From JADJYF01 sp050186725 (GTDB taxonomy: Bacteria > Pseudomonadota > Gammaproteobacteria > Ga0077536): a stretch of DNA of 64,000 nucleotides. Position 1 is the first letter of the stretch. Each line of letters begins with the position of its first letter. This document shows, one piece after another, positions 9,026 through 17,827 of this stretch. The position numbers were made by a program, and so were the translations under genes. The notes under the pieces were generated by a model. That model was not told where the DNA came from, made no database searches, and was given only the letters and a program-made list of their open reading frames with translations. The stretch is taken from assembly GCA_050186725.1 (NCBI GenBank), contig JBFWYG010000012.1, positions 1 to 64,000 on the forward strand, given 5' to 3'.

Positions 9026-10066
9026 ATGGCCGAGCCCACCTTCAAGATTGCCGGCCAGGAAGTGCCGCCTGGCGTGCGTCGTCGCATCGAGATGCCGCTC
9101 GCCGATCTGTACACCTATGGCCCGCTCAGCATGCCCATCGAGGTCATTCGTGGGCGCGAGGAGGGACCGACGGTGTTCATCTCGGCGGCCATCCACGGCG
9201 ACGAGATCAACGGCATCGAGATCATCCACCGCCTGCTGCGCCAGCAGTCGGCGCTCAAGCGTCTGCGCGGCACGCTGATCTGCATTCCGATCGTCAACGT
9301 GTTCGGCTTCCTGAACCAGACCCGCTACCTGCCCGACGGTCGCGATCTCAACCGTTGCTTTCCTGGGTCCGAGCGCGGTTCGCTCACCTCGCGGGTCGCG
9401 CACCTGTTCCTGCGCGAGATAGCCGCGCGCTGCGACTACGGCATCGACCTGCATACCGCCGCGTCCCACCGTAACAACCTGCCGCATGTGCGCGCCAACC
9501 TGGACGACAAGGACGTCCTGCGCGTGGCGCGCAGTTTCGACGTGCCGGTGCTGCTGAACGCCAACACCCGCGACGGCTCGCTGCGCCAGGCGGCCGGCGA
9601 TCTCGGCGTGAAGGTGCTGTTGTTCGAAGGCGGCGAGCGGCTGCGCTTCAACGAACAGGTGATCCGGCGCGGCCTCAGCGGCGTGATGAACGCGTTGCGC
9701 GCGCTCGACATGCTGCCGGCGCGGCGCGCGGCGGCGGTGGCGAGCAAGACCGTGGTGGCGCGCCACACGCGCTGGCTGCGCGCGTCGCGTGGTGGCATCC
9801 ACCGCATCGAAGTCGAACTCGGACAGCGCGTGCGGCGCGGCGACCGCCTGGGCGTGATCTCCGATCCCTTCGGCGCGCGCGAGGAGTTCGTGGTGTGCGA
9901 CATGGAGGGCATCGTCATCGGCCAGACTTCCCTGCCGCTGGTGAACGAGGGCGACGCGCTGTTCCACCTGGCGCGTCTCGATCGCGGCGGTCGCGCGCGG
10001 GTCGCGGCCAAGACGATAGACGTACCTGAGAGCACGGTGCCGGACGTCGAACCGCCGACCTATTGA
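9026..10066 (+). CDS. succinylglutamate desuccinylase/aspartoacylase family protein
   Basis: A 346-residue zinc carboxypeptidase-like amidohydrolase of the AstE/AspA family. The zinc-binding HGDE occurs in AAIHGDEINGIEIIH (~residues 52-66), with PDGRDLNRCFPG and the later zinc histidine in GIDLHTA. The C-terminal beta domain (GVISDPFG) is typical. It lies three bases after rimK. The exact acyl-amino substrate is unknown; the fixed linkage with rimK and the retropepsin-like gene suggests a role in removing or trimming glutamyl modifications, but this is inference. Confidence 0.85.
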   Translation: MAEPTFKIAGQEVPPGVRRRIEMPLADLYTYGPLSMPIEVIRGREEGPTVFISAAIHGDEINGIEIIHRLLRQQSALKRLRGTLICIPIVNVFGFLNQTRYLPDGRDLNRCFPGSERGSLTSRVAHLFLREIAARCDYGIDLHTAASHRNNLPHVRANLDDKDVLRVARSFDVPVLLNANTRDGSLRQAAGDLGVKVLLFEGGERLRFNEQVIRRGLSGVMNALRALDMLPARRAAAVASKTVVARHTRWLRASRGGIHRIEVELGQRVRRGDRLGVISDPFGAREEFVVCDMEGIVIGQTSLPLVNEGDALFHLARLDRGGRARVAAKTIDVPESTVPDVEPPTY

Positions 10067-10327
10067 GCGCGTCGCCCCGGTCTCTGCCGCGCCGCACAAT
10101 TGATGTCGATCACGTGAGCGCCGCGCGCACTTCGCGAAGATTGCAATGCGATGTGCAGCGGCGTTGCGCCCGTTGCGCATCCGGTAACACTAAAGTCTAA
10201 TTGGTACCGCTTCTCTCGCCTGTCGTCTCAGCGTCCGGCGCGCCGTTCATGCGGCGCTACGCGACGCGCGATGCGCTGCGCGACTGGGCCTGCTTCGCAT
10301 CGCTACTTGGGGAGGATCGCGCGCGCC

Positions 10328-12253
10328 ATGGGCATTCTGGTCAACATCGACAACGGTGGCACTTTCACCGATGTCTGCATCAGCGACGGCGAGAGGGTGG
10401 TGCACGCGAAGTCGCCGACCACGCCGCACGATCTCACGCAGTGCTTCCTCGAAGTCCTGAGGCGCGGCTCGCGCGAGCTCTACGGCGAGGACGACGCGGC
10501 GCGACTCATCCGCGAGGCCGACTGCCTGCGCTATTCGACCACCTCCGGCACCAACGCCGTGGTGGAACACAAGGGCACGCCGGTCGCGCTGCTGGTGGAC
10601 GCCGGCCGCGAGCAGGACGTCTACGGCGCGATCGCCAGCATGGGCGGCAACGAGCTGTGGCGCGCGATGGTGCCGCAGTCGCCGGCGGGTATTCGTGTTG
10701 GGGCCGATGGCAGCGTCGACGCCGGTGAATTCACCGTCACCATCAACCGGCTGCTCGCCCAGGGCGCGCTGCGCCTGGTGGTGGCGCTGTCGTCCGCCGC
10801 GGCGGAGCAGGCGGTCAAGGCGATGCTGCTCGATCGCTACCCGCGCCACCTGCTCGGCGCCATTCCGTTCCTGATCTCCTCCGAACTCGCCGAAGACGCC
10901 GACATGGCGCGCCGCACGGTGACGGCGGTGATCAATTCCTACCTGCATCCCGGCATGGAGCATTTCCTGTACGGCGCGGAGAACATCTGCAAGGCCCAGC
11001 ACCTGCGCCGGCCGTTGCTGATCTTCCGCAACGACGGCGACTCGGCCCGGGTCGCCAAGACCACCGCCATCAAGACCTGGGGCTCGGGCCCGCGTGGCGG
11101 GCTCGAAGGCTCGCTCGCCTATGCCCGTCACTACGACCTGGACACGGTGGTGGCGATGGACGTGGGCGGCACCACGACCGACATCTCGGTGGTGCTGGAC
11201 AAGGGCGTCAAGCAGCTCGCCTATGGCGAGATCGAGGGCGCGGCGACGTCCTTCGCGCTGCCGACCATCCTGTCTTTCGGTCTCGGCGGCAGTTCGGTGC
11301 TGCGGGTCGCGGACGGCGCGCTCAGCATTGGTCCGGACTCGGTGGGTGCGGCGCCCGGGCCGGCCTGCTTCGCGCGCGGCGGCACCGCCGCGACCTTGAC
11401 CGACGCGCTGCTGGTCGCGGGTGTGCTCGACGCCGAGAAGTATCTCGGCGGTGAACTCAAACTCGACCGCGCGCGCGCCGAGCAGGCCATCCTGGCCAAC
11501 GTCGCGACGCCCCTCGGACTCGGCCTGGACGCGGCCGTGGCGCACATCATCACCACCTTCGAAGCGAGCGTCGGCCGCCACGTGAGCGAGGCGCTGGCCG
11601 AATCGGGCCGCGCGCCGGCGCAGGCCACGCTGCTCGCCTTCGGCGGCGGCGGCCCGATGATCGCGGCCGGCATCGCCGCCGCGGCGGGTATCAAGCGTGT
11701 GCTGATCCCGCGCCTCTCGTCGGTGTTCTCGGCTTTCGGCATCGGCTTCAGCCACCTGGCGCACGAGTACCAGGTGCCGCTGCAGGCGCAGGACGACGTC
11801 GCCGCGCTGCGCGGCGAGCTGCGACGCCGGGTCGAACGCGACATGTACGGTGAAGGCGTCGACCCGGGCGCCTGCCGCTACGACGTGCGCCTGTGGGCCG
11901 CGGCCGGCAGCCACGCGGTCGAACGCGAACTGGACGGCGAGCGCTACACGCTCGCGCAGGGCGAGCAGGACCCGCGGTTGACCGTGCGCGCGGTCTACGA
12001 ACTGCCCACCACCCGGCTCGCCGTCAACGACGTCGCGCACTACACGCCTCGCCAGTCCGGGGCACGCGCCGAAGTCAACCTGGACGGCCGCGGCGCCGCC
12101 GCGCTGGCCCTGGTCGACGACGCCAGCCTCGTTCCCGGCGACGAAGTCGCGGGGCCCGCGCTGGTGCGCGGCAGCTACCTCACCAGCGTCGTTGCCGCAG
12201 GCTGGCGACTGCGCGTTTCCCGCAACGGCGATCTTCTCGTCGAGGGCAATTGA
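10328..12253 (+). CDS. HyuA-type subunit 1 of an acetophenone/acetone carboxylase-like enzyme
   Basis: A 641-residue member of the hydantoinase A/oxoprolinase/acetone carboxylase superfamily (actin/ASKHA-fold ATPase). Phosphate-binding motifs are IDNGGTFTDVC at the N-terminus and VAMDVGGTTTDISVV near residue 280. The ATG at 10328 is preferred because the family starts directly at this motif and GGGGAGGA stands about ten bases upstream; the longer frame to 10151 adds unrelated sequence. It opens a five-gene operon (HyuA, gamma-like, HyuA, HyuB, fifth subunit) matching the Apc1-5 plan, where two HyuA subunits use ATP to activate substrate and bicarbonate. The 260 bases upstream of this gene hold no gene that I can support. 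Confidence 0.85.
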   Translation: MGILVNIDNGGTFTDVCISDGERVVHAKSPTTPHDLTQCFLEVLRRGSRELYGEDDAARLIREADCLRYSTTSGTNAVVEHKGTPVALLVDAGREQDVYGAIASMGGNELWRAMVPQSPAGIRVGADGSVDAGEFTVTINRLLAQGALRLVVALSSAAAEQAVKAMLLDRYPRHLLGAIPFLISSELAEDADMARRTVTAVINSYLHPGMEHFLYGAENICKAQHLRRPLLIFRNDGDSARVAKTTAIKTWGSGPRGGLEGSLAYARHYDLDTVVAMDVGGTTTDISVVLDKGVKQLAYGEIEGAATSFALPTILSFGLGGSSVLRVADGALSIGPDSVGAAPGPACFARGGTAATLTDALLVAGVLDAEKYLGGELKLDRARAEQAILANVATPLGLGLDAAVAHIITTFEASVGRHVSEALAESGRAPAQATLLAFGGGGPMIAAGIAAAAGIKRVLIPRLSSVFSAFGIGFSHLAHEYQVPLQAQDDVAALRGELRRRVERDMYGEGVDPGACRYDVRLWAAAGSHAVERELDGERYTLAQGEQDPRLTVRAVYELPTTRLAVNDVAHYTPRQSGARAEVNLDGRGAAALALVDDASLVPGDEVAGPALVRGSYLTSVVAAGWRLRVSRNGDLLVEGN

Positions 12254-12255
12254 TC

Positions 12256-12612
12256 ATGGCCGCCAACTCCGTCGCCATCACCGAATACCTGGAAATCGAT
12301 CTCGAGGCCGAACGCTGGCACTGCCGGCGCTGCGGCCACGACATCGGACCAGCCCGTGAGAACTACAAGGAAGGACTGCTGGTATACGAGCGCGACCCGC
12401 GCGAGATCCACCGGCCGATACTCGACGACACGAAGTACGAGTTCACCTATGCGCCCGATCCGAGCTGGTGCCGCATCATCGAGTTCTACTGCCCGAGCTG
12501 CGGCACCATGGTCGAGAACGAATACCTGCCGCCCGGTCATCCGCTGACGCGCGACATCGAACTCGACATCGACCAGTTGAAGCAGCGCCACGCCCAGGGG
12601 GAGGCCAAGTAA
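12256..12612 (+). CDS. acetone/acetophenone carboxylase gamma-like zinc subunit
   Basis: A 118-residue small subunit. Two Cys-x2-Cys pairs, CRRC near residue 23 and CPSC near residue 75, form an obvious zinc site, and the sequence WHCRRCGHDIGPARENYKEG with the RDPREIHRPI block is typical of the gamma chain of acetone carboxylase and the ~15 kDa subunit of acetophenone carboxylase. It sits two bases after the first HyuA gene and two bases before the second, so the complex is translated stoichiometrically from one message. Confidence 0.85.
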   Translation: MAANSVAITEYLEIDLEAERWHCRRCGHDIGPARENYKEGLLVYERDPREIHRPILDDTKYEFTYAPDPSWCRIIEFYCPSCGTMVENEYLPPGHPLTRDIELDIDQLKQRHAQGEAK

Positions 12613-12614
12613 CG

Positions 12615-14741
12615 ATGCGACGGGTCAGCGTGGATATCGGCGGCACCTTCACCGACTGTTTTCTTGCCTACGATGGCAAGTACGTCGAGGCCAAGGCGCT
12701 CACCACTCATCACAATCTCGCCTCCGGCTTCATGGAGGCCCTGGGCAACGCCTGCGGCGAGCTCGAACTGTCGGTGCGGGACGTGCTCTCCACCGTCGAC
12801 GCGGTGCGCTACGCCACCACCCTCGGCACCAATGCGCTGATCGAGCGCAACGGCCCGCGCGTCGGGCTGGTGACCACCGCCGGCTACGAGTCGTCCGTGC
12901 CGCTGATGCGTGCGCGCGGCTATGGCGACGGTCTCGGTCACGCTGAGCAGACCGATCTGCCGGGCGCCGACCGGCCGAAGCCGCTGGTGCCGATCCCCAT
13001 GATCGTCGGCATCCGCGAACGCATCGACTACAAGGGTACGGTGTGCCTGCGGGTCGATGACGAGGACGTGCGTCGCCAGGTGCGCAAGCTGGTCGACCAG
13101 GGCTGCCAGGCCTTCGTCGTCGCGCTGGTCAACGCGGTGGTGAACCCGGCCCACGAGAAGGAAATCGAGCGCATCATCCTGAGCGAGTACCCGACCCACG
13201 TGCTCGGTGGCCTGCCGATCGTGCTGTCGCACCGCGTGGCCGGGCGCAAGGCAGAGTACTCGCGCACCATGTCCGCCGTGCTCGACGCCTACCTGCACGA
13301 CCAGATGTACCACGGCATGTCGACGCTCGAAGTGGCGCTGCGCCAGAACGGCTACGCGCGCCCGATGCTGCTGGTCCACAACACCTCGGGCATGGCGCAA
13401 CTGAACTCCACGCATTCGCTGCAGACCATTCATTCCGGGCCGGTGGCGGGCCTCGAAGCGACCGGCTACCTCGCGGGCCAGTTCAAGGAGCCGAACGTCA
13501 TCGCCACCGACATGGGCGGCACGTCCTTCGACATCGGGCTGGTGACCGCCGACGGCGTCAAGTTCTACGACTTCAACCCGGTCATCGACCGCTGGCTGGT
13601 GTCGACGCCCATGACCTACCTGCACACGCTGGGCGCGGGCGGCGGCTCGATCGCGCGCTACGACCGGCTGTGGGGCGCGGTCGAGGTCGGGCCCGAATCG
13701 GCGGGGTCGGATCCCGGCCCGGCCTGCTACAGCCGTGGCGGCAAGCTGCCGACCACCACCGATGCGAACCTGGTGCTGGGCTATCTCGACGAGAACAATT
13801 ACGCCGGCGGTACCATCAAGCTCAATCGCCGGCGCGCCGAGCGCGCCATCGAGGAGTACGTGGCCAAGCCGGCCGGCCTGTCGCTGATCGACGCGGCCAA
13901 GGCCATCAAGCGCAAGGTCGACGCCAACATGGCCTCGGCCATCTTCAAGGAAGTGGCGGTCAAGGGCTACAACCCGAAGAACTTCGTCATCCTCTCCTAC
14001 GGCGGCGGCGGCCCGATCCACGCCTGCGGCTATGCCAGCGAAATCGGCGTGGCCAAGGTGCTGATCCCGCCGTTCAGCTCGGTGTTCTCGGCGCTCGGCG
14101 CCGGCAACATGAACCAGCTGCACATCCACGAGAAGTCGCTGTACCTGATGCTCTACGACGCGACCTTCCGTACCGTGCTGTCGGACTACACGGTGTTCAA
14201 CGACACGGTGGCGGAGCTCGAGGAACGCGGCCGCGATGACCTCATCCGCCAGAACGTGCCGCTGGACCAGATTCGCACCCGGGTCGAACTCGACATGCGT
14301 TACGGCAACCAGCTCGCGCAGATCAGCGTGACGAGTCCCATCACGCGACTCAGCCAGCCGCAGGACATCATCACCCTGCTGGATCGCTTCAGCACCAACT
14401 ACGCCCAGCGCTTCGGCGAGGGCAGCCAGGCGCCGGAGGCGGGAGTGCGCATCAACGTCATCCGCGTGGTGTCCTACGTCGAACACGACAAGCTGACCTT
14501 GACCCGGTCCACCGCGAGCGATCCGGCCCGGCCGGTGGCGCGCACCGAGAGACCCTGCCATTTCCCGCAGCTCGCCGAGCCGATGATGACCCCGGTGTAC
14601 GACCACACCGCGGTGACGGACGGCATGTCAGTGCCCGGACCGGCGCTGATCGAAACGCCGCGCACGACCTACCTGGTCGAGCCTGGGTGGACCTTGACCA
14701 TGGGGCTGATGGGCTCCGCGGTGATGGTGAAGAACGCTTAA
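12615..14741 (+). CDS. HyuA-type subunit 2 of the carboxylase
   Basis: A 708-residue second HyuA-like ATPase subunit, clearly divergent from the first: VDIGGTFTDCF at residues 5-15 and ATDMGGTSFDIG in the second half of the ATPase core, plus GAGGGSIAR and the C-terminal VPGPALIETPRTT. Two different HyuA chains in one operon distinguish acetophenone carboxylase-type enzymes from acetone carboxylase, which has one. The ATG at 12615 follows the gamma gene by two bases; the longer frame runs back inside that gene and is not used. Confidence 0.87.
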   Translation: MRRVSVDIGGTFTDCFLAYDGKYVEAKALTTHHNLASGFMEALGNACGELELSVRDVLSTVDAVRYATTLGTNALIERNGPRVGLVTTAGYESSVPLMRARGYGDGLGHAEQTDLPGADRPKPLVPIPMIVGIRERIDYKGTVCLRVDDEDVRRQVRKLVDQGCQAFVVALVNAVVNPAHEKEIERIILSEYPTHVLGGLPIVLSHRVAGRKAEYSRTMSAVLDAYLHDQMYHGMSTLEVALRQNGYARPMLLVHNTSGMAQLNSTHSLQTIHSGPVAGLEATGYLAGQFKEPNVIATDMGGTSFDIGLVTADGVKFYDFNPVIDRWLVSTPMTYLHTLGAGGGSIARYDRLWGAVEVGPESAGSDPGPACYSRGGKLPTTTDANLVLGYLDENNYAGGTIKLNRRRAERAIEEYVAKPAGLSLIDAAKAIKRKVDANMASAIFKEVAVKGYNPKNFVILSYGGGGPIHACGYASEIGVAKVLIPPFSSVFSALGAGNMNQLHIHEKSLYLMLYDATFRTVLSDYTVFNDTVAELEERGRDDLIRQNVPLDQIRTRVELDMRYGNQLAQISVTSPITRLSQPQDIITLLDRFSTNYAQRFGEGSQAPEAGVRINVIRVVSYVEHDKLTLTRSTASDPARPVARTERPCHFPQLAEPMMTPVYDHTAVTDGMSVPGPALIETPRTTYLVEPGWTLTMGLMGSAVMVKNA

Positions 14742-14774
14742 ATCAATCGCAGCCTCGCGCGCGGGAGAAGAGAC

Positions 14775-17009
14775 ATGGGTGGTGATCAGGAAAAGTCGGT
14801 CATCGAGAAATTCCTGGAAGACAACGTGCTGTTCCTCGGGCCGGACCCGGAGATCATGGAGAGCCACCAGATGGCGCCAGTCTCCGCGCGCGAGACCGAG
14901 GCCATGGCGGCGTTCAACAATCCCGACCAGGTGAACCTGGTGCGCCACAAGCTGCAGACCGCCTGCAACGAGTCGTTCGACATGGTCGAACAGATGGGCG
15001 CGGCGCCGGGCGCAAAGTGGGGCGACCTGATCTCGGGCGTGTGGACCGCGCAGGGCGACCTGGCCATGGCCAGCATGGGCGGCGTGCTGATCTTCTCGGT
15101 GCTCACCCAGCACCCGGTGAAGTTCATCCTGAAGTACTGGAAGGATGATCCGACGGTCGGCATTCGCCCCGGCGACATCTTCATGCACAACGACGCGCGC
15201 TACGGCAACATCCACAACACCGACCAGAGCCTGATCATCCCGGTGTTCCACCAAGGCGAGCTGATCTGCTTCACCGGCGCCATCGTGCACGAGGGCGAGA
15301 ACGGCGCCTGCGAGCCGGGCGGCATGCCCTCGGCGGCGGAATCGCCGTTCGATGAAGGCCTCAAGATGTCGCCGTTCAAGGTCGGCGAGAACTACGAATT
15401 CCGCCGCGACATCATGACCTTCCTGCAGAACTCGGTGCGCGAGCCCAAGCTGCAGCTCGAAGGCATGAAGTCCAAGCTGTTCGCCGCGATGCGCATGGAA
15501 TCCCGGGTGCGCGACGCCATCGAGGAATACGGCGTGCAGGCCGTCATCGCCACCCTGCGCAAGACCCTGCTCGACACCGAGCAGGAGACCCGCCGACGCC
15601 TGTCCACCTGGCCGGACGGCATCGTGCGCACCAATCTCTTCGCCGACGGCACGCTGCGCGAGAACTGCCTGATCAAGATCCGTTGCGAACTGGAGAAGCG
15701 CGGTGACGAGCTCATCATCGACTTCCGCGGCTCGTCGCCCGAGTTCCTGAACCGGGCCAACAACACCGTGCTGGCATCGCTGAAGGGCATGCTGGCGCAG
15801 GAGTTCCTGAGCTTCGTGTGGCCGGATCTGCCGCGCAACCAGGCGGTGTTCGCGCCCATCAAGCTGCGCACCGACAAGCGTTCGGCGCTGCACTGTTCAC
15901 CGGACGCGCCGAACGCGCAGAGCATGATGACCTTCTTCCCGAGCTTCACCGCCGTGCAGATTGCGGTGCCGAAGTTTCTCTACAGCGCGGGCCATCGCGC
16001 CACCGATGTCATCGCCGGCTGGTACAACATGATCGTCACCTTCATCTACGGTGGCGTGAACCAGTACGGCGAGCTGGTCGGCAACGTGTGCGCCGACCTG
16101 AACGGCATGGGCGGCGCGGCGCGGTGGAACCGCGACGGCGAGCATTCCATCGCGCCGATCTTCGCGCCCATGGCCGACATCGGCGAGCAGGAACTGATCG
16201 AGGAAGAGGTGCCCCTGCTGAAGGTGGTGCCGCACCGCCTGATGCGCGACGCCAACGGTTTCGGCAAGTTCCGCGGTGGTCATGGCTACCAGCAGATCGC
16301 GACCATGAAGGATTCCTCCATGTGGGGCTTCATGTGCTGCTCCATCGGCTCCAAGTTCCCGACCACCATGGGCATCTTCGGCGGCTACGCGCCGGGCTGC
16401 TACCCGTTGTGCAAGGTGCGCGGCGTGAACGTCTTCGAACAGATGGAGGACAACCGCGACCTGCTGCGCTTCACGGTCGAGGAGATCATGAACGAGCAGC
16501 CTTTCCCGGGAGGGCGCTACACCACCCACCACATGGGCTTGCAGCTCGAGTTCGCCCAGCCGGGTGAGCTCTACATGATTACGCAGGGCTCGGGCGGCGG
16601 TTACGGCGACGTGCTCGAGCGCGAGCCGGAGGAAGTGGCCCGCGAGTACCTCGACGAACTCATCTCTATGAACACCGTGAACAACATCTACCACGTGGTG
16701 CTCGACGCGGAGAGCGGCGCGGTCGACCAGGCGGCCACCGCGGCCAGGCGCCAGGCCGAGCGCGACAAGCGCAAGCGGCTCGGCAAGCCCTACAAGGAGT
16801 TCGTCAAGGCATGGGAGACCGAGCATCCGCCCGAGCACCTGCCGTACTACGGCTCGTGGAAGGACAAGGCGCTCATTTATCGCGGCTCGCGCCACGACAC
16901 CTGCCCCGCCGACGCCATCGTGCCGGTGATGATGCGTGACCCCAAGGACGTGCGCATCGAACAACTGGAAGCGGAGCTCACGGCCCTGCGCGCCCAGGGC
17001 AAAGGCTGA
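14775..17009 (+). CDS. HyuB-type catalytic subunit of the carboxylase
   Basis: A 744-residue hydantoinase B/oxoprolinase-family protein, the subunit expected to receive the activated substrate and form the carbon-carbon bond. Motifs include HNDARYGNIHNTDQSL, AIVHEGENGACEPGG and the C-terminal GSGGGYGD. Length is close to the acetone carboxylase alpha chain (~775). A purine-rich GGGAGAAGAG stands just upstream of the ATG. It follows the second HyuA gene by 33 bases and precedes the fifth gene by 11, so all five are one operon. Confidence 0.88.
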   Translation: MGGDQEKSVIEKFLEDNVLFLGPDPEIMESHQMAPVSARETEAMAAFNNPDQVNLVRHKLQTACNESFDMVEQMGAAPGAKWGDLISGVWTAQGDLAMASMGGVLIFSVLTQHPVKFILKYWKDDPTVGIRPGDIFMHNDARYGNIHNTDQSLIIPVFHQGELICFTGAIVHEGENGACEPGGMPSAAESPFDEGLKMSPFKVGENYEFRRDIMTFLQNSVREPKLQLEGMKSKLFAAMRMESRVRDAIEEYGVQAVIATLRKTLLDTEQETRRRLSTWPDGIVRTNLFADGTLRENCLIKIRCELEKRGDELIIDFRGSSPEFLNRANNTVLASLKGMLAQEFLSFVWPDLPRNQAVFAPIKLRTDKRSALHCSPDAPNAQSMMTFFPSFTAVQIAVPKFLYSAGHRATDVIAGWYNMIVTFIYGGVNQYGELVGNVCADLNGMGGAARWNRDGEHSIAPIFAPMADIGEQELIEEEVPLLKVVPHRLMRDANGFGKFRGGHGYQQIATMKDSSMWGFMCCSIGSKFPTTMGIFGGYAPGCYPLCKVRGVNVFEQMEDNRDLLRFTVEEIMNEQPFPGGRYTTHHMGLQLEFAQPGELYMITQGSGGGYGDVLEREPEEVAREYLDELISMNTVNNIYHVVLDAESGAVDQAATAARRQAERDKRKRLGKPYKEFVKAWETEHPPEHLPYYGSWKDKALIYRGSRHDTCPADAIVPVMMRDPKDVRIEQLEAELTALRAQGKG

Positions 17010-17020
17010 GGCGCCAGTTC

Positions 17021-17827
17021 GTGAGCCTGTTCAAGTCGTGGTTGAGCGCGCGTGACACGCGCCTGCGCTGGATCGACTTCGAGGTCTACGCGCGGCGCGT
17101 GTTTGCCAACGATCCCGCCGATTGGTACGGCGACGCAACGCGCTATGCCGCGACGCTCATGCAGGCGCAGGGGGTGATTTCGTCCGACGCACTGATCCTC
17201 GACCTCACCGCGCCATTCGTTGCGGGACTGGGCGCGCGGGACGCGGCGCAGGTGCTCGCGCGCCTGGGCGAGGCGGCGCCCCAGGATTTCTTCGCCGATG
17301 CATTCGCCGCGTTGGCGCATCGCTTCGAGGGCCGCATCGACCTGGTGCTCAAGCTGCAGGCGCCCTGGGACCTGGTAGGCGGCGGGCAGCCGGACTTCGA
17401 TGCGCTCGATGATGTCGGCAGCGCGCTCGCCACCTGCATCCGGCGCTTCGCCGATCGCCCGGTGACGGCGCTGCTGCTGGAGACGGCGCGCGTCACGCCC
17501 TTGTCGGCAGACGAAGTGGACGCCTACGAACCGCTGTTGGGCGCCGCGCGTCACTATGGCTGGTCGACCGCGCTGGCGCTCCCCGCCGACGCGACGGGCA
17601 TGGTGCAGGGCGAGGGGCTCGATCTCGACCTCGTGCTGTGGCCCGCCCGGCCGGTCGCGAACCTGCCGCGAGAGACGCGTCCCGCGACCGGCGGTGGACT
17701 CGATGACGCCGTGTGGCGGGGCGGCGCGCTCCCCGAATCCGACGCGGCGCTGCTCTTGTACGGATCGATTCCGGTTGACGCCACGCCGGAGGTGGTCGCT
17801 TCAGTCGCGCGCGCGCTGCAGGCGTGA
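17021..17827 (+). CDS. fifth subunit-like protein of the carboxylase operon (Apc5/epsilon-like candidate)
   Basis: A 268-residue protein beginning at GTG 17021, 11 bases after the HyuB gene. I do not recognise a motif-defined family, but size (~29 kDa), position as the last gene and the presence of two HyuA chains fit the extra subunit that distinguishes acetophenone carboxylase from acetone carboxylase. The predicted pattern is alternating helices and strands (QAPWDLVGGGQPDF, ALLLETARVTP), possibly a TIM-barrel-like protein. The last 27 bases overlap the convergent TetR gene. Confidence 0.6.
   Translation: MSLFKSWLSARDTRLRWIDFEVYARRVFANDPADWYGDATRYAATLMQAQGVISSDALILDLTAPFVAGLGARDAAQVLARLGEAAPQDFFADAFAALAHRFEGRIDLVLKLQAPWDLVGGGQPDFDALDDVGSALATCIRRFADRPVTALLLETARVTPLSADEVDAYEPLLGAARHYGWSTALALPADATGMVQGEGLDLDLVLWPARPVANLPRETRPATGGGLDDAVWRGGALPESDAALLLYGSIPVDATPEVVASVARALQA

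Noticed and set aside
10247..14606. 597- and 689-codon leftward frames opposite the HyuA genes
   Set aside because: Mirror images of strongly coding forward genes; low-complexity His/Arg/Val translations.
10328..17009. Naming the operon hydantoinase or 5-oxoprolinase
   Set aside because: The zinc gamma-like subunit and second HyuA chain are features of acetone/acetophenone carboxylases and are not expected in hydantoinases.
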